This document shows positions 5,503 through 9,104 of a DNA stretch of 9,104 bases, piece after piece; the first letter of the stretch is position 1; every line of letters begins with the position of its first letter. The notes beneath the pieces were generated by a model. The model was not told where the DNA came from, ran no database searches, and was given only the letters and a program-made list of their open reading frames with translations. The translations under genes were made by a program, and so were the position numbers. This stretch comes from Clostridiales bacterium (GTDB lineage: Bacteria; Bacillota; Clostridia; Christensenellales; Aristaeellaceae): the NCBI GenBank assembly GCA_004556545.1, contig SFGO01000096.1, forward strand, positions 1 to 9,104. Direction: 5' to 3'.

Positions 5503-6114
5503 ATGGATGAGTTTCTGCAGCAGGTCGTGGACAACATGCGCAAGAATGAATTTGAAGTGGTGGAACTGCGCACCGCCCAGGAAGCCTGCGATTATCTGAA
5601 CGAACATATTGACGCCGGAAAGACGGTGGGCGTCGGCGGCTCGGTCAGCGTGCGCGCCACCGGCATTCTGGAAAAGCTGCAGGAAAAGGGCTGCACCGTC
5701 TATTCCCATTGGGGCGTGCCTAAGAAAGAGGTCAATCCCATCCGGCGCAAGGCCATCGGCGCGGACGTGTACCTGTGCTCCGCCAACGCCGTTACCCGTC
5801 AGGGCAAGCTGGTGCTGATCGACGGCGCAGGCAACCGGGCGGCGGCGGTGTGCTTCGGCCCGGAACAGGTTTATTTCGTCATCAGCCACTCCAAGGTGGT
5901 GGACGGCGGCATCAATACGGCGGTCGCCCGCATCAAGAAGACCGCCTGCCCGCCCAACGCCCGCCGTCAGGGGCTGGACACCGCCTGCGCCCGCACCGGC
6001 GTATGCGGCCCGGACTGCCATGACAGCATGTGCCGCCTGACGCTGGCCGTGGACCGCGCCCCCCGGGGACGGAAGATCACCGTGCTGTTTGTGGAGGAAA
6101 CGCTGGGCTATTGA
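5503..6114 (+). CDS. LUD-domain protein (LutC/YkgG-like) with C-terminal cysteine cluster
   Basis: A 203-residue protein of the LUD family (DUF162), related to LutC, a subunit of the LutABC lactate oxidation system. The domain spans about 1-145: GKTVGVGGSVSVRATGI (39-55), HWGVPKKEV (69-77), ADVYLCSANAVTRQGKLVLIDGAGN (87-111) and FGPEQVYFVISHSKVVDGG (118-136). The tail holds five cysteines, C149, C162, C168, C172 and C177, spaced C-x5-C-x3-C-x4-C after the first, which suggests Fe-S or Zn binding. Stand-alone LUD proteins with such a tail are common in anaerobic Clostridia, but their substrate is unknown; no lutA or lutB lies nearby, so lactate use should not be assumed. ATG 5503 follows GGGAGGT (5489-5495). 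It is transcribed alone from its own promoter to the terminator at 6183-6223. Confidence 0.88.
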   Translation: MDEFLQQVVDNMRKNEFEVVELRTAQEACDYLNEHIDAGKTVGVGGSVSVRATGILEKLQEKGCTVYSHWGVPKKEVNPIRRKAIGADVYLCSANAVTRQGKLVLIDGAGNRAAAVCFGPEQVYFVISHSKVVDGGINTAVARIKKTACPPNARRQGLDTACARTGVCGPDCHDSMCRLTLAVDRAPRGRKITVLFVEETLGY

Positions 6115-6182
6115 GCCGCCGCTTTTCCGCCCTGTTGGGAAGTTTTTTCCGCCTTTCCCGGGCACAAAAGGGGAAAATCCAG

Positions 6183-6223
6183 AAAAACCGCGCTAAAATG
6201 CAAAAAAAGGTAGCGCGGTTTTT
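6183..6223 (+). terminator. Terminator after the LUD-domain gene
   Basis: AAAAACCGCGCTA (6183-6195) pairs perfectly with TAGCGCGGTTTTT (6211-6223), a 13-bp inverted repeat with a 15-base A-rich loop. The A and T runs make it bidirectional. Its right arm occupies the -35 region of the following promoter, so the two signals overlap. Confidence 0.82.
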
Positions 6224-6228
6224 GGGTT

Positions 6229-6239
6229 TATGGTAAAAT
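6229..6239 (+). promoter_or_regulatory. Extended -10 promoter of the peptidase-efp unit
   Basis: TATGG followed by TAAAAT (6234-6239) is an extended -10, nearly identical to the radC one. No -35 is visible; that region is the right arm of the terminator. Transcription would start near 6246, leaving a leader of about 49 bases before the TTG start at 6295. The nearest upstream ATG (6238) lies inside this -10 and cannot be on that transcript. Confidence 0.62.
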
Positions 6240-6294
6240 GAAAAATGGCTTAATGCCAATCTGGGCGGCTAGACCGCATTCGAGGGATGTATCG

Positions 6295-7365
6295 TTGAAT
6301 CAGAGAGTGTTGAAACTGATGGACCGGCTGGCGCTGGACCGGCACGAAGCCGTGCTGGTGCATAATCCCAGCAACATGTTCTATCTTTCCGGCTACACCG
6401 GCGAGGGTCTGGTGCTGATCGGCCGGGAAATGCAGGCCATCATCACCGACTTCCGCTATACGGAGCAGGCCGAAAAGCAGGCTCCCGGATTTTCGGTGGA
6501 AATGACCGAAAAGGGCGTTTCGCATGAAGCGATCGTGGGCCGTCTGTGCGCAGAGCACGAGATCGACGCGCTGTATTATGAGGACGATTACCTGACCGTC
6601 CGCGCTTTCGAAGCCTGCCGCAGGGCCGTGCCCGGCGTGGAATGGAAGAGCCTGCACGAGGAAGTGCAGCGCATTCGCCAGATCAAGGACGAGGACGAGC
6701 TGAGCCGCATCGCCGAGGCCTGCCGCATCACCGGCGAAGCCTTCGAACGTCTGCTGCCCGAAATCAAAGAGGGCGTGACGGAAAAGGAACTGGCGCTGAA
6801 GCTGGAGTTCGACATGCTGACCCACGGCGCGACGGGACTGGCTTTCTCCACCATCGTGGCGGCGGGCGCCAACGGTTCCCTGCCGCATGCCGTGCCCGGC
6901 GACTACAAAGTCCGTCTGGGCGATATGATTACCTTCGACTTTGGCGCGAAATACAAGGGCTACTGCGCGGACATGACCCGCACCGTGGCGCTGGGCCAGC
7001 CCAGCGACGAGATGCGCAAGGTCTACCAGACCGTGCTGACCGCCCAGCAGACGGCCCGTGACGCGGTCATGGTCGGCAAGTGCTGCAAGGACATCGACGC
7101 CATTGCCCGGGACTACATCTACAGCCATGGCTACGAAGGCCGCTTCGGTCACGGTCTGGGTCACTCCGTAGGTATCGACATTCACGAAGAGCCCCGCCTG
7201 AGCATGACCTGCAGCGCCATTCTGGAAGAAAACCAGATCATGACCGTGGAACCCGGCATCTACCTGCCCGGTGTGGGCGGCGTGCGCATCGAGGACTCCG
7301 TCATCGTCAAGAAGGACGGCTGCATCCCCCTGACCAGCCCCACCAGAGAACTCATTATCCTGTGA
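6295..7365 (+). CDS. M24-family aminopeptidase P (Xaa-Pro dipeptidase/aminopeptidase)
   Basis: A cytoplasmic metallopeptidase of the pita-bread (M24B) family that removes an N-terminal residue preceding proline or splits Xaa-Pro dipeptides, using two Mn(II) or Co(II). It has 356 residues from the TTG start, the usual length for the short bacterial form. The N-terminal creatinase-type domain (about 1-125) shows VHNPSNMFYLSGYTGEG; the catalytic domain (about 130-356) carries the five ligands D215 (FDFG), D226 (ADMTRT), H290 (GHGLGH), E319 (VEPG) and E333 (RIED), with H297 also conserved. TTG 6295 is chosen because GAGGG (6282-6286) lies eight bases upstream and the only earlier ATG (6238) is inside the -10 element. 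It is followed by efp after 62 bases with no terminator, a common clostridial pair. Confidence 0.92.
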   Translation: MNQRVLKLMDRLALDRHEAVLVHNPSNMFYLSGYTGEGLVLIGREMQAIITDFRYTEQAEKQAPGFSVEMTEKGVSHEAIVGRLCAEHEIDALYYEDDYLTVRAFEACRRAVPGVEWKSLHEEVQRIRQIKDEDELSRIAEACRITGEAFERLLPEIKEGVTEKELALKLEFDMLTHGATGLAFSTIVAAGANGSLPHAVPGDYKVRLGDMITFDFGAKYKGYCADMTRTVALGQPSDEMRKVYQTVLTAQQTARDAVMVGKCCKDIDAIARDYIYSHGYEGRFGHGLGHSVGIDIHEEPRLSMTCSAILEENQIMTVEPGIYLPGVGGVRIEDSVIVKKDGCIPLTSPTRELIIL

Positions 7366-7427
7366 TTCGCCCACAGGGCGTATCATCAACCAATTCTACA
7401 CCATACTAAAAAACGGAGGAATGACCA

Positions 7428-7985
7428 ATGATTACTGCGGGCGATTTCAAAAAGGGCATCACCATCGAATGGGACGGCGGCGTGTGGAACATCGTGGATT
7501 TCCAGCACGTGAAGCCCGGCAAGGGCGCGGCCTTTGTGCGCACCAAGATCAAGAACATCATGACCGGCGCGGTGGTGGAGCGCAGTTTCAACCCCACCGA
7601 CAAAATGCCCCGCGCGATCGTGGAAACCAAGGAAATGCAGTACGTCTACAATGACGGCGAACTGTACTACTTCATGGACACCGAGACCTACGAGCAGATC
7701 CCGCTGAACAAGGATCAGGTGGAAGACGCCATCCCCTACGTGAAGGAAGGCACCAACGTGACCGTGAAGTTCTTCAAGGGCAGCGCCTTCAGCGTGGCCG
7801 CTCCCAACTTCGTGGAGATGGAAGTCATCGACACCGAGCCCGGCTTCAAGGGCGACACCGCCAGCAACACCTACAAGCCCGCCAAGGTCGAAACCGGCTA
7901 CAGCGTGCAGGTGCCCCTGTTCATCAACATCGGCGACCATATCCGCATCGATACCCGCACCGGCGAGTATATGGAGCGCTGCTAA
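7428..7985 (+). CDS. efp: Translation elongation factor P
   Basis: EF-P enters the ribosomal E site and promotes peptide-bond formation at stalled polyproline stretches. The 185-residue length is standard, with three beta-barrel domains: an N-terminal KOW-like domain (about 1-63), a central OB domain (about 65-127) and a C-terminal OB domain ending GDHIRIDTRTGEYMERC. The tip of the first domain is PGKGAAFVR, placing the modifiable lysine at K32. In Firmicutes this lysine can carry 5-aminopentanol (Bacillus); no modification enzyme is encoded in the window. The start is ATG 7428, eight bases after GGAGG (7415-7419); another ATG at 7421 is out of frame and too close to the ribosome site. A perfect 5-bp inverted repeat, CGCCC (7368-7372) with GGGCG (7376-7380), lies in the gap after the peptidase gene but has no T run. 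Confidence 0.97.
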   Translation: MITAGDFKKGITIEWDGGVWNIVDFQHVKPGKGAAFVRTKIKNIMTGAVVERSFNPTDKMPRAIVETKEMQYVYNDGELYYFMDTETYEQIPLNKDQVEDAIPYVKEGTNVTVKFFKGSAFSVAAPNFVEMEVIDTEPGFKGDTASNTYKPAKVETGYSVQVPLFINIGDHIRIDTRTGEYMERC

Positions 7986-8005
7986 TTCATTTGGAGGATA
8001 AAACC

Positions 8006-8431
8006 ATGGCAAATATCACGGATCGTACCGCTTATCTGCGCGGCCTTGCGGAAGGCATGAAGCTGGATCGGGAAGTGAACGAACAGCGCCTGATTCTGGA
8101 AATGCTGGACGTGATGGACGAAATGGCCCATCAGCTGACCGACGTGAACGACAGCGTGGACGAGCTGAACGAATACGTAGAGGACATCGATAACGATCTT
8201 TCCGATATGGAAGACGTGCTCTTCGGCGACGACGATTGCCACTGCGACTGCGGCTGCGAAGACGACGAAGAAGAGGATGAGGAAGACGACGAGGACGACG
8301 ATCAGGAGCTGTCCTTCGACTGCCCCAACTGCGGCCACACCGTGATGGTTCGCGCTTCTGACATCGACTTTGACGAAAGCCCCGTATGCGAACACTGCGG
8401 CCAGCCCTTCTTCGTAGACGTCGAAGAATAG
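8006..8431 (+). CDS. CD1247 N-terminal-domain-like acidic zinc-ribbon protein
   Basis: A 141-residue protein with three parts. Residues 1-72 begin MANITDRTAYLRGLAEGMKL and continue as helical, heptad-like sequence, matching my recollection of the clostridial CD1247 N-terminal domain. Residues 75-102 are almost entirely Asp/Glu with a small Cys/His knot, CHCDCGC (78-84). Residues 104-135 form a zinc ribbon with C106-x2-C109 and C128-x2-C131. The function is unknown. The acidic linker and ribbon suggest a protein- or RNA-polymerase-binding adaptor, but that is inference. ATG 8006 is chosen with TTGGAGGA (7991-7998) upstream; a TTG at 7991 would put the ribosome site inside the gene. It is 20 bases after efp, so co-transcribed. 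The stop codon TAG (8429-8431) shares its last base with the first palindrome of the repeat array. Confidence 0.85.
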   Translation: MANITDRTAYLRGLAEGMKLDREVNEQRLILEMLDVMDEMAHQLTDVNDSVDELNEYVEDIDNDLSDMEDVLFGDDDCHCDCGCEDDEEEDEEDDEDDDQELSFDCPNCGHTVMVRASDIDFDESPVCEHCGQPFFVDVEE

Positions 8432-8736
8432 CAGGGGTAGTACCCCTGCACCCCGGACTGCGCGCCGCAGGCGCGCAGGGGTGTAGAGGACATGCCTGTT
8501 GGCCGTGAAGCTACCGCCGCTCGGCGACGGGCCTCGCGGCTCGCGGGTCTGGCAGGGCGATACCCTGCACCCCACACCGCGCCCGACGGGCGCGGGGCTG
8601 CTCGGGGAAAGCCAGTTGGCCGGGGTTTTACCGCCGCTCGGCGACGCGCCTCGCGGCTCGCGGGCCTGGTGCGGCTCCCTGCTGCTTGCATAGCATAGAC
8701 CGCCATTCGGCGACAGGCCTCATGGCTCGCTAAAAA
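8431..8736. repeat. Tandem array of about 117-121 bp hairpin-containing units (2.5 copies)
   Basis: Unit 1 is 8431-8551, unit 2 is 8552-8668 and a shortened unit 3 is about 8669-8736. Each full unit has (a) a palindrome, (b) ACCCC plus a GC-rich hairpin, (c) a spacer containing TTGGCCG (8499, 8616; 117 bases apart), and (d) a box starting ACCGCC, then CGGCGAC, GCCTC and GGCTCGC (8513, 8630 and, degenerate, 8699). Unit 3 has lost most of a-c. Palindrome a reads GCAGGGGTA-G-TACCCCTGC in unit 1 (8431-8449) and GCAGGG-n5-CCCTGC in unit 2 (8552-8568). Hairpin b is GCGCGCC/GGCGCGC (8460-8476) in unit 1 and CGCGCCC/GGGCGCG (8578-8594) in unit 2: different bases, pairing kept. The open frames across it follow from GC richness. 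It may be a REP-like family of this genus; the identity is unknown to me. Confidence 0.8.
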
Positions 8737-8770
8737 GGCCAGCGTGATTTTGATTTCACGCTGGCCTTTT
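8733..8770 (+). terminator. Bidirectional rho-independent terminator
   Basis: AAAAGGCCAGCGTGA (8733-8747) pairs perfectly over 15 bp with TCACGCTGGCCTTTT (8756-8770) around an 8-base loop. T runs follow on both strands. It is probably the end of the peptidase-efp-CD1247 transcript, which would then carry about 300 bases of repeat array as its 3' untranslated region. It may also stop transcription coming from the right. Confidence 0.87.
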
Positions 8771-9104
8771 GCGTTGCAAAAATACTCCAGCCACACCGAA
8801 GCATCCTACCCCGCAAGGGGCGCTTGCCCACCGTCCACTGCGGGGAAAAGAAAAGCAGCCCGTTCATCCGCGCTGCAAAATCTCCCAACTGCATTGAAAC
8901 TTCCCAACCTGCAATGGGTGAGCTTGCCCGCCACCAACTGCGGGGAAATGCAGGCCTTCATTCTCTTGCCATGCGAAATAGTCAACCGGCAAAAAACAGT
9001 TCACTCCGCAAGGGGTAAGCCTGCCCGCCGCCAACTGCGGGGGAGCAGAGCGGCGATAGGCAGCGGAGGGAAAAAGGCCCGCCCATTTTGACGGCGGAAA
9101 AAGG
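8771..9104. repeat. Second tandem array, period 97-98 bp, three copies of a nested hairpin
   Basis: Nothing is visible at 8771-8807. Then three related segments start at 8811, 8909 and 9006 (98 and 97 bases apart), each about 37 bases conserved: CYGCAAKGGG, a short variable part, YTGCCCRCC, then AMCTGCGGGG or a close variant. The remaining 60 or so bases of each unit differ strongly. An outer stem closes each conserved block: 8809-8815 with 8839-8845 (7 bp), 8908-8913 with 8939-8944 (6 bp, one G-U), and 9004-9010 with 9036-9042 (7 bp, one G-U). An inner 4-bp stem (8818-8821 with 8826-8829, and equivalents) is kept by GC or GU pairs. The period is not a multiple of three and the copies fall in different frames, so it is not a protein repeat. 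The array runs to or beyond the window edge. Confidence 0.7.

Noticed and set aside
6250..7389. 379-codon minus-strand open frame opposite the M24 peptidase, and a similar one opposite efp (7386-8012)
   Set aside because: Both are shadows caused by GC-rich third positions of strongly supported genes; no start signals or recognisable motifs.
8302..8796. 164-codon minus-strand frame with a repeated peptide RPASREARRRAAV
   Set aside because: The repetition comes from the 117-bp DNA repeat, whose period happens to be a multiple of three. The frame runs antisense through the zinc-ribbon gene and the terminator, with no family resemblance.
8744..9091. 115-codon plus-strand frame across the second repeat array
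   Set aside because: The start lies inside the terminator hairpin, the repeat copies fall in different frames, and the composition is not protein-like.
8808..9104. CRISPR array
   Set aside because: Repeats differ at many positions, have one unequal length, and are separated by about 60 bases; no cas gene is present.

Overview
The window looks like a chromosomal piece of a GC-rich Firmicute of the class Clostridia. The evidence is the neighbourhood rsmG followed by a ParB/Noc-like gene, the trio Xaa-Pro peptidase - elongation factor P - CD1247-type zinc-ribbon protein, strong AGGAGG-type ribosome binding sites, extended -10 promoters, and a short MntR/DtxR-type regulator. Nothing in it points to a phage, plasmid or insertion sequence; it is mostly housekeeping DNA with an unusual repeat zone at the right end.

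Layout. Bases 1-150 are a non-coding, hairpin-rich stretch that continues off the left edge and is followed by a strong rho-independent terminator (159-189, plus strand). The minus strand then carries a two-gene unit read leftwards: a metalloregulator (1626-2003) and a MATE-family exporter (200-1591), 34 bases apart. Its promoter is back to back with the promoter of the plus-strand operon radC - ydcF-like - rsmG (2134-4321), whose genes overlap. A 301-base gap with a clear terminator (4404-4446) leads to an orphan, degenerate ParB/Noc-like gene (4623-5375). A single-gene unit for an LUD-domain protein (5503-6114) follows, with its own extended -10 promoter, a 5' hairpin and a terminator (6183-6223). 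The last coding unit is M24 peptidase (6295-7365, probable TTG start) - efp (7428-7985) - CD1247-like zinc-ribbon protein (8006-8431).

The final 673 bases have no credible gene but contain two unrelated tandem repeat systems on either side of a bidirectional terminator (8733-8770). One has units of about 117-121 bp and begins on the last base of the preceding stop codon; its hairpins stay paired although their sequences differ. The other has a period of 97-98 bp and a conserved nested hairpin. I do not recognise either family.

How the genes relate: RadC, RsmG and the ParB-like protein fall in DNA maintenance, ribosome modification and chromosome organisation. The M24 peptidase and EF-P are both linked to proline-containing proteins, one after and one during translation. 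The regulator and the MATE exporter probably form one metal-controlled unit, which is inference. The points most worth a second look are the two repeat arrays, the ParB homologue with broken CTP-binding motifs, the mixed metal site of the regulator together with a palindrome at its own start site, and the shared -35 hexamer of the divergent promoters.
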